39,217 nt of DNA from Streptomyces cellulosae (GCA_014655195.1 BNBH01000046.1:1-39217), one strand, 5' to 3'; shown: positions 16,501 to 25,608, numbered from the stretch's first letter. The notes: generated by a model not told the origin, from the letters alone. Numbers and translations: made by a program.

Positions 16501-17765
16501 CCGCACAGGCCAAGGACCTCCACCAGCAGCTCAAACAAGCCGCAGCGCAGGTCCTCATCGCCGAAAAGCGCCTCAGCACCTGCGAAAGTGACCTCACCGC
16601 CGCCCAAGAACGCCTCAACGAATCCCTGCCCCTGCAGAAAACCACTCGGGCGCACCTGACCGCACTACTCGCCTGCCCTCCCCTTACCCAGGCCCTCGGC
16701 GCCGATGCCCGCCTCACAGCCAAGGACACCGACACCGCCGACCTCCTCACCGCCGTCGACGACCTGCTCGCTCGCCGCCCCACCGCCTCCAAGAAGACCC
16801 TCGGCGAGCACTACGACGCCGTCCGTGCCGAACTCGCCCAGACCTGGACCATCGCCCACGACGACTCACCCGCCGGCATCGAAGAGCTCGACACCTTCGT
16901 CCTCACCCACGCAGAAACCCACTACGATCCCCTCACCGCTGCCCAACGCGCCAAGGCCCTCGCCGGCCGGGCCAAAGCCGCACTCGACGCCGCGGAAGCG
17001 GCTGCGCTGCGCGACTTCGTCATCGGCCGCCTGCCCTCCGCCATCGGCACCGCATGGGCTGCCCTGACCGGCTGGAAGAAGACCGTCAACCGCAAAATGC
17101 GGGCGGCCCAGGCATCATCCGGCGTCGGCGTACAAGTCCAGATCGACCTGCGCAGCGACCTCGACGCCGCCACCCGCACCGTGTATGAGCTGTCCTGCAC
17201 CGTCGGTGACGCCCTACGCACCGACGCGCAGAAGGAAGAAGTCGGCCAGGCATTGCAGTCCCTGCTGGCCGCCGCGGACGGCTCCACCATGCAAGAACGC
17301 CTCGCCGCCGCCGTCGACATCCGTAGCTGGGTCGAGGTTCGCTACCTCGTGGAACGCCCCGGCCCCGACGGGAAGCCCGTCACTGGTCAGTGGGGCTCGC
17401 GCACCGGCCTGTCCGGAGGCGAACGGCGCCTGGTCGTCCTGGCCCCCATGCTCGCCGCCATTGCCGCCAGCTACGACCGCTTCACCAGCACCGGCCTGCG
17501 CCTGGTCCCGCTCGACGAAGTTCCCGCGGAAGTCGACGAGCGCGGCCGCGAAGGACTGGCCCGCTACCTCGCCGAACTCGACCTGGACATCCTGTGCACG
17601 TCCTACCTGTGGGACGGCGCACCCGGAGCCTGGGACGGCATCGACGCCCACGACCTCGAAGCAGGCGCCGACGGCACCGTCGTCGCCTTCCCCATGCTCA
17701 TCCGGGCAGGCCAGGCCCTGCCCGGAGACACAGGTTCCGCACCCCAGGCCGGGGGAGTGGCATGA
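13527..17765 (+). CDS. jetC: Wadjet subunit JetC (SMC-like ATPase, TIGR02680)
   Basis: The predicted protein is 1412 aa. Walker A is GPNGTGKTT at residues 57-65. Long coiled-coil arms with many Ala, Glu, Gln and Arg run at about 270-630 and 790-1120, around a hinge-like globular part at about 630-780. The ABC signature LSGGE begins at 1295, and Walker B ends in LDEV (D1330, E1331). This is the MukB/SMC-like motor that extrudes DNA loops in Wadjet. The start is ATG 13527, overlapping the jetB stop (ATGA). The frame is open much further upstream, to 12804, but that part lies inside jetB and has no motif. All ATPase motifs are intact, unlike the second JetC copy at 21.7-24.3 kb. Confidence 0.92.
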   Translation: MSDIFDLDFTLPPAPAPSGNTGRFGGRWRLVGAGLSNVWRYGDLELPAASGRLLLRGPNGTGKTTALEALWPYLLDLNGAKLAAGKARPTTLKLLMSEGAPAKGRRYGYLWLTFAAPAGEPAPNTPDGAADDVVSFGVRLQYSPSSTPAVRVVPFTMPGRPLKDLALRGPHNSALEHEEFSDGVEAVGGRVFAEPEDYIEELAARIWSTTSGELRLLASRLREVRNPTLLGDVSPAAAADALRQSLPGVAEDVLTATAEALAESDTTREAFERDEHAATLLEEFARVWTGHAVDVTRTAHTAARHAHDDASTRKRRVQQCTGLLESAKAEADQAAGDVQRLDNAHQKAQAAVRAIETSDAYRSHGHVMDLRKRLRAEQRAASSSYDSLHTAAQQARTQTKTGQDALNDAIGDIEDTLADAEAAGSPPVALETLLAHHPRARVTRPVADRIADPGPGITLTHDREGLDQLATTLRTRAQEHRSTADRATLVLRDHDPVAAAEKTAATAHRTAASAESAYDEASQAHDRATAAARSAARQALAELTRWAPEHPALRGLHDEAPLAGDELTIWDTDDVEALIHAEPAAVRDQLNTWADQALRIGETLAASHESAAQQHLATAASLDATAAQHRTEAHHLRSGRLLPLPRPTWAGPGEDETALGSLLEWHPTLDDADDHKALLELALASSGILGAHLHEGGATTHAWHISPAGAVQEHNLTAVLDIAPSHPHTDLARAVLQRIVLADTATTPDRPDTPALVIGRDGTFTAGPLAADPATALHAASNQIPAASHVGARTRLARARARADELDATAQELETSAANERRLAGERRQQRDALRAEGRGFPPRDELTTAEAERSRTAKTAHERHGTARTLRGRADDAAAQHTRLRTAWETRARSLGLPADPGGLAQLVDTSQASAQQLNGYATQLTTRLLPRIQRIVDALPDEAALAERLAELQHAAQDMHTTVLETQAELTEAQSHGDADDAARRYEQATAQAKDLHQQLKQAAAQVLIAEKRLSTCESDLTAAQERLNESLPLQKTTRAHLTALLACPPLTQALGADARLTAKDTDTADLLTAVDDLLARRPTASKKTLGEHYDAVRAELAQTWTIAHDDSPAGIEELDTFVLTHAETHYDPLTAAQRAKALAGRAKAALDAAEAAALRDFVIGRLPSAIGTAWAALTGWKKTVNRKMRAAQASSGVGVQVQIDLRSDLDAATRTVYELSCTVGDALRTDAQKEEVGQALQSLLAAADGSTMQERLAAAVDIRSWVEVRYLVERPGPDGKPVTGQWGSRTGLSGGERRLVVLAPMLAAIAASYDRFTSTGLRLVPLDEVPAEVDERGREGLARYLAELDLDILCTSYLWDGAPGAWDGIDAHDLEAGADGTVVAFPMLIRAGQALPGDTGSAPQAGGVA

Positions 17766-19039
17766 GCTGCGCCCTGTGCGAGGGAGCATGCGACGGCGCC
17801 GACCTGGCCCCGCTGCTCAGCCCCGAACTCGCCTGGCTGTGGAAGGCCCTGGCAGCCGTTGCCGACCGGCGCGGAGACGAGTCCCTCACCAGCGGTCCCG
17901 CCGTGACAGTGACGGTGCCCGCGGAACCAGTACAGCGGGCCGCCGCGGCCGGTCTCATCGACGGACGGCCCCTGGAACCGGGCCAAAGCCGCCGCGTCAG
18001 CCTGGAACGACTGACCGCCGCCCTGGCCACCCGCGGCCCCCGGCTTACCCCCGGGGCCGTCGCAGCCCACGCCTGCAACCGACGGTTAGCGGCAAACGCC
18101 CGCCGCCGTACCCAACAAGCCGTCGCGACCGACCGCATCCGCGCCCAACTCGAAAGCAAGGCCGCTGATTTACCTGCCCATGTCCGCGATCTCGTCGGCC
18201 CAGAAACCGTCTTCACCCGCCTGCGCACCCTGGGATGGGTCACCCGCCTGCTCAATGCGCCGGATCCCGCCGAACTGCTAAGCCAGGCGCTGCAGGTTGC
18301 CGCGCGACTGCCTCCGCCGGGGCGGCGTATCGACCGCCGCCTCCTGGTATCCGGCAATCCCCACGCACTTGATACGGGCGCACTGCCCGCACTCGTGCTG
18401 GCCCTGACCGGATCCTCCGGTACCCCCGTGCGTTCGGGCTGGGCACGTCTGGGGGTGGACTGCGACGATCTGCTCGGTGGGCTCATCATCACCGGCGTCA
18501 CGCCCCGGGGGTGGCGGATCCCACCCGGTGCGACATTCACCCTGCCGCCCCGCGAGCTGGCCCATATCGACTGGGGGCCTCCCGAGACTACCGGCACGTG
18601 GGTCTTCGTTACCGAGAACCCCTCCGTGCTGGCCGCAGCCAGTACCCAGGCCTTGGCCCGGGACAGCCTCGTGAGACCACGGGTGATCTGCACCGCCGGC
18701 ACACCATCCCAACGGGAATGCGAAGCCATTGGCGCTCTGGCGGACACCGGATGGAACATTGCCGTCCGCGCTGACTTCGACCAGGCCGGCCTGGCACACA
18801 TGCGTGCCCTCCTGGCTGCAGCACCTTCCGCGGTTGCGTGGCGGATGGGCGCAGCCGACTACCTCGCGGCCGTCCCCGAGGGCACTGACGTCCTGCATCT
18901 GCAGGGCTCGGATGCCCCCTGGGACGACCACCTGGTACCCGTGATGCGCAAACACTCCGTGCCGGTCTACGAGGAGGATCTGCTTCCCGCACTGCTGGCC
19001 GACATCACGGCCGGTGGACCGGGCTCTTGTGTTCTGTGA
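17762..19039 (+). CDS. jetD: Wadjet nuclease JetD (TOPRIM, TIGR02679/DUF2399)
   Basis: The predicted protein is 425 aa. The C-terminal TOPRIM domain shows the acidic motifs: VTENPSVL (E285) and RADFDQAG (D338, D340), as in topoisomerase VI A-like proteins. The N-terminal half (DUF3323-like) is the DNA-binding part in this family. JetD cuts DNA that the JetABC motor has found to be a closed circle. It begins with an unusual MSCALCEGAC, a CxxC pair plus another Cys, perhaps a small metal site. It overlaps jetC by ATGA at 17762-17765. It differs clearly from the second JetD at 24278. Confidence 0.9.
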   Translation: MSCALCEGACDGADLAPLLSPELAWLWKALAAVADRRGDESLTSGPAVTVTVPAEPVQRAAAAGLIDGRPLEPGQSRRVSLERLTAALATRGPRLTPGAVAAHACNRRLAANARRRTQQAVATDRIRAQLESKAADLPAHVRDLVGPETVFTRLRTLGWVTRLLNAPDPAELLSQALQVAARLPPPGRRIDRRLLVSGNPHALDTGALPALVLALTGSSGTPVRSGWARLGVDCDDLLGGLIITGVTPRGWRIPPGATFTLPPRELAHIDWGPPETTGTWVFVTENPSVLAAASTQALARDSLVRPRVICTAGTPSQRECEAIGALADTGWNIAVRADFDQAGLAHMRALLAAAPSAVAWRMGAADYLAAVPEGTDVLHLQGSDAPWDDHLVPVMRKHSVPVYEEDLLPALLADITAGGPGSCVL

Positions 19040-19048
19040 CGTCCGGTA

Positions 19049-19071
19049 GCTCCGAGAACTCGTCTCGGAGC
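19049..19071 (+). terminator. Hairpin after the Wadjet operon
   Basis: GCTCCGAG (19049-19056) and CTCGGAGC (19064-19071) form a perfect 8-bp stem with a 7-nt loop, 9 nt after the jetD stop. It is a likely terminator. From here to 19301 I see no intact gene, only short degenerate reverse-strand coding-like segments. Confidence 0.6.
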
Positions 19072-19301
19072 GTGCCGCGCACAGCGCGGCGAACAGGCCG
19101 TCGCCCCCGGTGGTCCGCTTGGCGGGGATGTGGTGGCGGAAGAAGGCCTCCATCGTGGCGCGGGCTTTGAGCCCGCGGTGCCAGCGCAGGCTGGGGACGG
19201 GGAAACGGACGGGCGAGACCGGCGCGCAGGAGGGCCGTGAGGGCGCGGCTGATCGCCTCGCGCGCAGAGCGCGTCTGCTGGCCTACCTGGGTGATGCCGG
19301 T

Positions 19302-19484
19302 TCAGCTTCGCCGTGCTGCGTCCGCTTTCCGCACCATCTTCGCCGCGTGGTCAGCCGAGTCGGCCAAGTTCCGGAGTACGCGTGAGACCCGGCTGAGGAA
19401 CTCCACAACGTGGTCGGCGAGGGTGTCCTGCTTGGTGCTGGTGCTGGTGCTGGTGCTGGTGCGGAAGGTGGTGCTCTGGGCCAC
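19302..19484 (-). CDS. Small hypothetical protein with Ser-Thr repeat
   Basis: The candidate has 60 codons, starting at GTG 19484 with GAGG 9 nt before it. Near its N-terminus the hexamer GGTGCT (forward strand) repeats 4.8 times at 19434-19462, which encodes alternating Ser and Thr. The rest (DTLADHVVEFLSRVSRVLRN) is helical and amphipathic. It is not a family I recognise. The simple repeat could change length by slippage, always in frame because the unit is 6 bp. Confidence 0.35.
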   Translation of the reverse strand: MAQSTTFRTSTSTSTSTKQDTLADHVVEFLSRVSRVLRNLADSADHAAKMVRKADAARRS

Positions 19485-19647
19485 GGTCGGCTCCTCGGGA
19501 AAGGGGTGATAGGTGTGCTGCGCCCACTGTGGCACTGGGGACTGACATGTCGGGCGGAAACATGACATCCCCCGTCCGAACCGGGCAGGGAGCTCTGGCA
19601 TCAGGTGACGCAGCGAGAGCGGTCAACGGTGGCCGATAGATCACGCC

Positions 19648-20775
19648 TCATGCTTCCTGCGGCACGAGAAGTGCTCGGGTAGCCCTTCGGGTCCTGGAAG
19701 GCTTGCGGGCTGGACCGCAGCCGAAGCGGCAGAGCGGGATCGCTTGACCCGACGCGTCGAGCGGAACCCTGGCGGCCTCGGTTTCCCGGGGGCGGGACTC
19801 AAGGACGATCGCGCGGCTGCCACGTCTCTGCTTCGGTTCAGCCCGCACCTCCGCAGCCGGACGGTCCTCGGTGCACCTGTCGCGCCGGTCCCCCTGTCGT
19901 ACGGATGGGTGGCACTCCTTGTCGTCCAGGGCGGGTCCGTTCGCCTCGAGGTACTGCTGCCACTGGTGGCCGCCCCGCTGGAACGGGATCCGCTCACCGG
20001 CTGCAGCTTCCACGATGAACCGGGTGAGGGTCAGGCCGCCTTCCCTTGTGAAGGTGCTCGACTGATGGGCGGGCATGAGGACGCGGTGCCAGCCCCCGCA
20101 GTACCCGGCGTCGGTGGGGTTCTCCGGGTCGTAGGGCTTGTCCGGGCACCGGGTGAGCGAACCGTTCTGGCTGCACTGGCCCTCCTCTAGGACGAAGTTG
20201 CCGTCCTGGACCGCGATGGGGTTCTTCTGCACGCGGATGACGGAGGTCGGCAGGTTGGGCGTGCGGACGTAGGGGACGGTGCCGATGCCTGCGTGGTCGG
20301 GGTCGGCGAAGTCCCAGACCGACTGAATACCGCCGCGGCGCCGGAACATCTCCCGTGAACGCATTCCGCGGGCTGTCTGGGCGCTCAGCTGAGGCTCGTA
20401 TCCGAGGACGATGCCGTTGGCGCCTTTGATGCGTACATCGAGGCGCGCGTGCCCGTCGGCGGTCTGCGACTCGATGTCGGCGTGGAAGCCGTGATCTTCG
20501 GAGTCCTTCGCGACGCGTTCCTTGCGGGCGAGGTGCTCGTCGGACTCGTGGCTGATGGGCTTCTCCCCGGGTTTGCGATAGTGGGAGGCAAGCCATACGC
20601 CGTCACGCTGGACGAGGTATATGGGGACGCGCCGGCCGCTCGACGCCGCTTGCGCGGGCACGGTTACGGTGCCCGGCTGAGCGTCGAGCGCCTGCTCGGC
20701 TGCGCGGCCTGGAGTTGGTGTCGGTGATGTCCACGCACACCACCTGGTCAGAACCCCCGGTCGATCGCCTCCCAC
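19648..20775 (-). CDS. CoiA-like nuclease-domain protein
   Basis: The longest product is 375 aa. Residues about 75-150 resemble the competence protein CoiA nuclease core: an HESDEHLARKERVAKDSED helix, RLDVRIKGANGIVLGYEPQLS (a D followed by ExQ, as in restriction-like nucleases), then a Trp-containing strand. CoiA-like proteins are frequent on actinomycete plasmids, with no known role there. The start is unsure: GTG 20775 gives the longest form, but the first 40 residues are low-complexity; GTG 20661 is an alternative. The last 90 residues are Arg-rich and may be out of the natural frame. A second CoiA-like gene lies at 31484-32320 on the same strand. Confidence 0.6.
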   Translation of the reverse strand: MGGDRPGVLTRWCAWTSPTPTPGRAAEQALDAQPGTVTVPAQAASSGRRVPIYLVQRDGVWLASHYRKPGEKPISHESDEHLARKERVAKDSEDHGFHADIESQTADGHARLDVRIKGANGIVLGYEPQLSAQTARGMRSREMFRRRGGIQSVWDFADPDHAGIGTVPYVRTPNLPTSVIRVQKNPIAVQDGNFVLEEGQCSQNGSLTRCPDKPYDPENPTDAGYCGGWHRVLMPAHQSSTFTREGGLTLTRFIVEAAAGERIPFQRGGHQWQQYLEANGPALDDKECHPSVRQGDRRDRCTEDRPAAEVRAEPKQRRGSRAIVLESRPRETEAARVPLDASGQAIPLCRFGCGPARKPSRTRRATRALLVPQEA

Positions 20776-20916
20776 AGCGTCAGCGTGTAGCAGCGGGCGC
20801 CGAACGGCCCCTCCAAGTCGTCCTCCATGGGGAGACGCGACCAGCTCACCGGGCGCGCCCCTCGGCGTCCTCGGCCAGTATCGCTGGCACAGGTGTAGCG
20901 GTATGCCTCCCTCCGG

Positions 20917-21594
20917 TCAGCCTTCCGTAGTGGTGCGGTTGTTGATGTGGCGGATGGTGTCTGCGGCTGTGCTGCCGAGAGCAGGGTGGTCGCGGTAGGC
21001 GGCGAGCAAGGGGAGGGAGGAGCGGTCACGTATGCGGGCGAGCAGGCGCATCACGGTGGTGGTGCGGTCGTCTGGCCGGGGGTGAGGGAGGAGTGAGGTC
21101 AACTGGTCGGGGGCGTGCAGGCCGTGGTGCAGCACGGTGCGGGCCTGGGCGGGGAACGCGTCGATGATGCGACCGAGCGCGCTGGTGCGGATGTCCTGGG
21201 CGGACATGGCGGCGTGCTGGAACTGATGTACGGGATCGACTGCGGCGTCCAGGAGAGGCCCGGTCAGCTGCTCCCACAGCGGAGCGCAGCGCTTGTCTTG
21301 TTCATGTGGGGTGAGATGGGGGCGCTTCAACCAGAACAGTATGTGGCCGTAGCAGCGCCAGGCGTCGGCGTCGGTGCCCTGGTGGCCGTCCAAGAGCGGG
21401 GGAGGAGCGGGCAGGTGGGCGGCGCAGCCTTCGATGCCGAGCAGGTGGCAGCTCACAGCGTTGCGCCAGAACGGGGAAGGCACTCTCAGATGGGAGGCCC
21501 AGTGCTGCAGGGCCGGCAGCGCGTCCGGGTGCTTGTCGCGGATCAGTTCTTTGAGGAAGACGTCCGTGAACAGGGTGGCGTCCCCCTCGCGCAC
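20917..21594 (-). CDS. Helical repeat-like protein, 5' end probably truncated
   Basis: The frame encodes 225 aa from GTG 21594. It continues open upstream with protein-like sequence (APYVEAIDALDPDARRALLVLA) to about 21657, where the remnant of jetC' begins on the other strand. The product is rich in helices with repeated Leu/Ala spacing (LLARIRDRSSLPLLAAYRDHP; DTIRHINNR), suggesting HEAT or armadillo-like repeats. I do not recognise the family. Because it abuts the broken 5' end of the second jetC head to head, both genes look cut by the same rearrangement at about 21660-21690. Confidence 0.5.
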   Translation of the reverse strand: MREGDATLFTDVFLKELIRDKHPDALPALQHWASHLRVPSPFWRNAVSCHLLGIEGCAAHLPAPPPLLDGHQGTDADAWRCYGHILFWLKRPHLTPHEQDKRCAPLWEQLTGPLLDAAVDPVHQFQHAAMSAQDIRTSALGRIIDAFPAQARTVLHHGLHAPDQLTSLLPHPRPDDRTTTVMRLLARIRDRSSLPLLAAYRDHPALGSTAADTIRHINNRTTTEG

Positions 21595-21668
21595 GGCGAG
21601 GACCAGCAGCGCGCGGCGGGCGTCCGGGTCCAGAGCATCGATCGCTTCGACGTACGGTGCGGCGATGA

Positions 21669-24281
21669 CTTGTCGACTTCGCCCCCCACCTGAGTGCCGA
21701 CGACGCCCACCGATTGGAGGGAGCCCTCCTCGTTGCAGGCCTCCTGGACGCCCTGGTCACCCCTGACGGCCGGGTGTGCGACGGCGACCTCACCCTCACG
21801 CCCACCGCACCTGCCCAGGGACGCACGCTGGCCGATCTGCTGGTCGTCGAAGACACCCCGGCCGTCGACGCCGCACGGGTACGTGAAATCCTCGCCGCCG
21901 TCCCGCTCGATACGCCCGGCAGCGACCCGGCATCCGGCTGTCTGGCCCACGGCGTCCTCACCGCCGGCGCTCCCGCCGGATACCAGGCCGCTTTCATCGG
22001 CCGCACCACACGGGAGAGGGCACGCCAACAGCGTGTGAAGCGCCTCGAAGGCGAACTGGCCGCCGCCCACCGCACCCATAGGGCCGCAGAAGGACACCTG
22101 GCACGCTGCCGCCAGGACATCACCGAAGCCGCCGCCGAACGCGACAGCCTCCCGCCCGCCGCCTGCGTCGACGACGCGCGCCGACAGGCCGCCGACCAGC
22201 ACGCGGCCGCCGAAGCCCTCAAGCACAGCACCGCCACGGCCCTGGCCGACGCCGACCGTGCTCTGGAGCGGACTTTGGCCGAACTCGAGGCAGCCGCAGC
22301 TGCCCGCAACGCCGCCGTCTCCGCCGCTGCCCTTACCCACGAACACGCCCGGCACAGCGCGGCCCGCGCCGCCGAAGCAGCCCAAACCGCAGCAGAGGCC
22401 GCAGCCGACCAGGCGGCCATCGCCCAAGCCAGCGAAGACGCCCGCGCCCGCGCCGCGGCCGCCCAGCACGCCGCCGACGCTGAACACGAGGCCTTCCCCC
22501 GCTCGGCGATCGAAGCCGTCGAGGCAGCCCATACAGGCGAGGACACCGCCGAGCAGGACCTGAACCGAGCGCGCGCCGAAACCCTCAAGGCCACCGGCCG
22601 CCACCAACAAGCCTCCCAAGCCGTCAGCGAAGCACTGCGCGCACTCAACCGCGCGGCAGCCCTGCCCGCAGGCGACATGCTGCGCACCGAACCGGACCAT
22701 CTCGACGCGCGCCGGAACACCGCCGCCCAACTCGTCGGCCACATCCAGGCTTGGGCCCCTGCCGCCCAGCGGGTCGCCGACCTGCTCAAACGGGCCGACG
22801 GCGACCACCAGGAAGCCGCCGAGCGCCGAACACGCCACACCCAGGCCGAGCGGGAAGCCGCCCAGACCCAGCGACGCGCCGAAGAGGAAGCCGCCACGGT
22901 CGCTGAGATGCGTGCCCTGTACGGAGCCAAGTACCAAGAGCTCCAAGCCCGCCGGGACGCCACGTCCGAGAAGCTGCGGCAGGCCGAAGACCGCGCCGAA
23001 CAGTGCCGCGGCCGCCAGCAGGATGCCGACCAGCAGGCCAGCGCCGCCCAGGCCACGCTGGTGATGCTCGTCCCGCAGCGGGAAGCCGCGGAGAAGCACC
23101 GCGACGCCTGCATGACCCGCCTCGGCCGCTTGGCCGATGAACGCCTCGCTGCCGTTTCTGACGACCTGCCCACTACCGACTCCGGCCGCCCCGCGAACCT
23201 CACCACGTGCCTGGCCTGGGCCAGGCGCCTGCTCGCCGACGCCCCCGGCGGCACCGACCGCCGCACCGCCCTGGTACGCCAGCGCGACCGCGACCTGGCC
23301 CTGCTGGAGACCGCCGCCCGCAAGGCCAGCACCGGCCTGGCCGGCTTCGACCGGCAGGTCACGCTGCTGAGCATCGAAGACACCCCCTGGCGGCGTGCCG
23401 TCGTCGCCGACCCCGCGGCGGTGCGGGGCCAAGACGTCCCCACCGCCGTCCAGGACCTCAAGGCCACCGCGGCCCAGCTCGAGGACGATCTGCGCGCCGA
23501 CATCAAGCAGGTCCTCAAGACAAGCCTGTTCACCCGCCTGCAGCGCGACATCCAGCTGCGCCGGCAAGCAGCCGTCGAGCTGGTCACCCAGATCCACGAC
23601 ACCCTCAAAGACGTCCGCACGGGCGTGGCCCACGTGGGCGTCCAGGTCGAATGGGACGTCCGCGACGACCCCGAGGCCCAGCGCATGGTGGACCTCATCG
23701 ACAAGCCGCCCTCCGACGACACCTTCGAGCAGATGTATGACGCGCTGCGCCAGCGCATGAACGAAAAGGCCGGCGAACCCTGGGCAGAACGCGTCGCCCA
23801 CACCTTCGACTACCGCAGCTGGTACGACTGGACCATCTCCGTCACCCACGCCTCCTTCGAGGCAGCCGGCAAGGAGAAGTTCCGCGAAATCACCGCCCGC
23901 TCCAACCCGTTGGAGGCCCTTTCCACCGGTGAGAGGCGCCTGGCCACCATGCTGCCCCTGCTGGCGGCCGCCTGGTCGATGTACTCCGCCCCCGGCTACG
24001 CCGGCCCGCGCCTGCTGTCCGTCGACGAGATCGACGCAGCCTTCGACGAACGAAACCTGCGCCAGGTCCTGGCCCTGCTGCGCTCCTGGGACTTCGACGT
24101 CCTGGCCACCGCCCCGTTCATGACCCCCCTGATCAAGCGGGAGACCCAGCGCGCCATGGTCCACGAGGTCGTCACCGCCGGCCGGCGCCGCATCACCGTC
24201 CCCTGGCTGTGGGACGGCCACGGCGAGCCCCAGCCCCTCACCCTCGACGCGACCGCTGCGCAGCCCCAGGACACCCCGTGA
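21669..24281 (+). pseudogene. Truncated second JetC (TIGR02680-like), N-terminal half missing
   Basis: Protein similarity to the family begins abruptly at 21669-21690 (VDFAPHLSADDAHRLEGALL) just after a stop at 21666. This corresponds to about residue 660 of the intact JetC at 13527. Walker A and the first coiled-coil arm are therefore gone. What remains is about 870 codons: a long Ala/Glu/Arg-rich coiled coil, the ABC signature LSTGE (residue 736 counted from TTG 21714) and Walker B LLSVDEIDAAFD (D771). The retained part is unbroken and ends by overlapping the next gene (GTGA). TTG 21714 could still start translation. It is only distantly similar to the intact JetC, so it is a separate acquisition and not a recent duplicate. 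Confidence 0.85.
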
Positions 24282-25543
24282 CCGCCGACCGCACCATCCT
24301 CGTCGCCGACCCGGAACTCGCCCCGCTGTGGCAGGCCATCCACGACCGCCTCAGCGCCGGCAGCGCCCCGGCCGACATCGCCACCGTCACCGTGCCCGAC
24401 CTCGCGCCAGGCGCGGTGGCGGCCCTGAAGTCATGGCTCGACACATCCGCCCAGCGCCGACGAGGCCGCACCCGCGTCCCCCGCACCGACCGCGGCGTCA
24501 AAGTGCCGCTGCCCCCTCTCCTGGACGCCCTCGGCCTGACCACGGACACTTTGCAGACCTTGGTCGAGGAAGCCGTGGGCCGCGCAGTCGTCAACCGCAA
24601 GAACGGCCGCCTCGCCGCCGCCGAACTGCGCCGGGAACTGATCCGCCATGCGCAGGAGCAGCTGCCACATCTGCCCCGGCTCCGGGCCAGACTCACCTCA
24701 GCAGCCGACGAAGAATCAGCTGCCGCGACGCGCCGCCTCATCGACGCGCTCGCCTCCATCACCCGCCGCCTCCCGCACACCCCACCCCGAGCCCTGGCCA
24801 AACTCGCCCACGACCACGCCGGCGACCCGCACTACTTCGACCTTGCAACACCGGCTGGACAGCGTCTGGTCTCCGCTGTAGCTGAACTGACTGGCCAACC
24901 CGAACCCGCACGCCCCGACCACATCCGCTCCCTGCTCGCCGGACAGGGCATCATCGCCGACCGGCTCTCCGCCACTGTCCTGCTCCACCGGGTCCGCGCC
25001 CTCGGCGACGGGCCTATCGACCGACGTCTCAACGAGGCTGTCACCCCGGTCTCCCTCAACCTCCTTGACCTCATTCACACCCCGCCCCGGCTGGCGCCCG
25101 AGCCCCTTACCGTCGTTGAGAATCCCTCGGTCCTGGAAGCGGCTCTGGAATGCGCCAGCACCCAGCCCATGGCCTGCACCAGCGGCCAACTCCGTGCCGT
25201 CGACCACACCCTGTTCCAGCTGGCTGTCGACCAGGGCGTGCCACTGCGCTACGCAGGAGACCTGGATGCCGCGGGTCTGCACATCGCCGCCACAGTGGAG
25301 CAGACCTACGGAGCAACACTCGTCGCCATGGACACCACCCTCGTTCGCGCGGCAGGCGACCTGTCATCTGCCGTCCCGCTGGGCCTCGTGCCGAGCAGCT
25401 GTGATCCCGCACTGGCCGCGCAACTGCAGGCGACAGGACGCGTCCTCTACCAGGAGCACGACGCAGTACTCACGCGCCTCCTTGACCTGACTTCCTCAAA
25501 ACGGGAAGTCTGGCAGTCCGTCTCCCAGGAGGCGGGGGAGTGA
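24278..25543 (+). CDS. Second JetD-type TOPRIM nuclease (DUF2399/TIGR02679)
   Basis: The predicted protein is 421 aa, starting at GTG 24278 inside the jetC' stop (GTGA). The TOPRIM motifs are intact: VVENPSVL (E281) and YAGDLDAAG (D328, D330). The N-terminal half has a typical DUF3323-like region (LAPLWQAIHDRLSAG at the start). It lacks JetA, JetB and a complete JetC of its own, so it should be unable to act in the usual way unless it borrows the complete complex upstream. It diverges strongly from JetD at 17762. Confidence 0.87.
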   Translation: MTADRTILVADPELAPLWQAIHDRLSAGSAPADIATVTVPDLAPGAVAALKSWLDTSAQRRRGRTRVPRTDRGVKVPLPPLLDALGLTTDTLQTLVEEAVGRAVVNRKNGRLAAAELRRELIRHAQEQLPHLPRLRARLTSAADEESAAATRRLIDALASITRRLPHTPPRALAKLAHDHAGDPHYFDLATPAGQRLVSAVAELTGQPEPARPDHIRSLLAGQGIIADRLSATVLLHRVRALGDGPIDRRLNEAVTPVSLNLLDLIHTPPRLAPEPLTVVENPSVLEAALECASTQPMACTSGQLRAVDHTLFQLAVDQGVPLRYAGDLDAAGLHIAATVEQTYGATLVAMDTTLVRAAGDLSSAVPLGLVPSSCDPALAAQLQATGRVLYQEHDAVLTRLLDLTSSKREVWQSVSQEAGE

Positions 25544-25608
25544 GGCCGGTGCGCTGATGACAGAGAGTGCCAGCCTTCGTGGCACGCAGTGCAACTGAAG
25601 AAGCCGTG

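Noticed and set aside
21302..24221. Long reverse-strand frames opposite jetC'
   Set aside because: The forward frame has clear SMC coiled-coil and ATPase motifs; the reverse frames are Ser/Arg- or Gly/Val-rich antisense readings.
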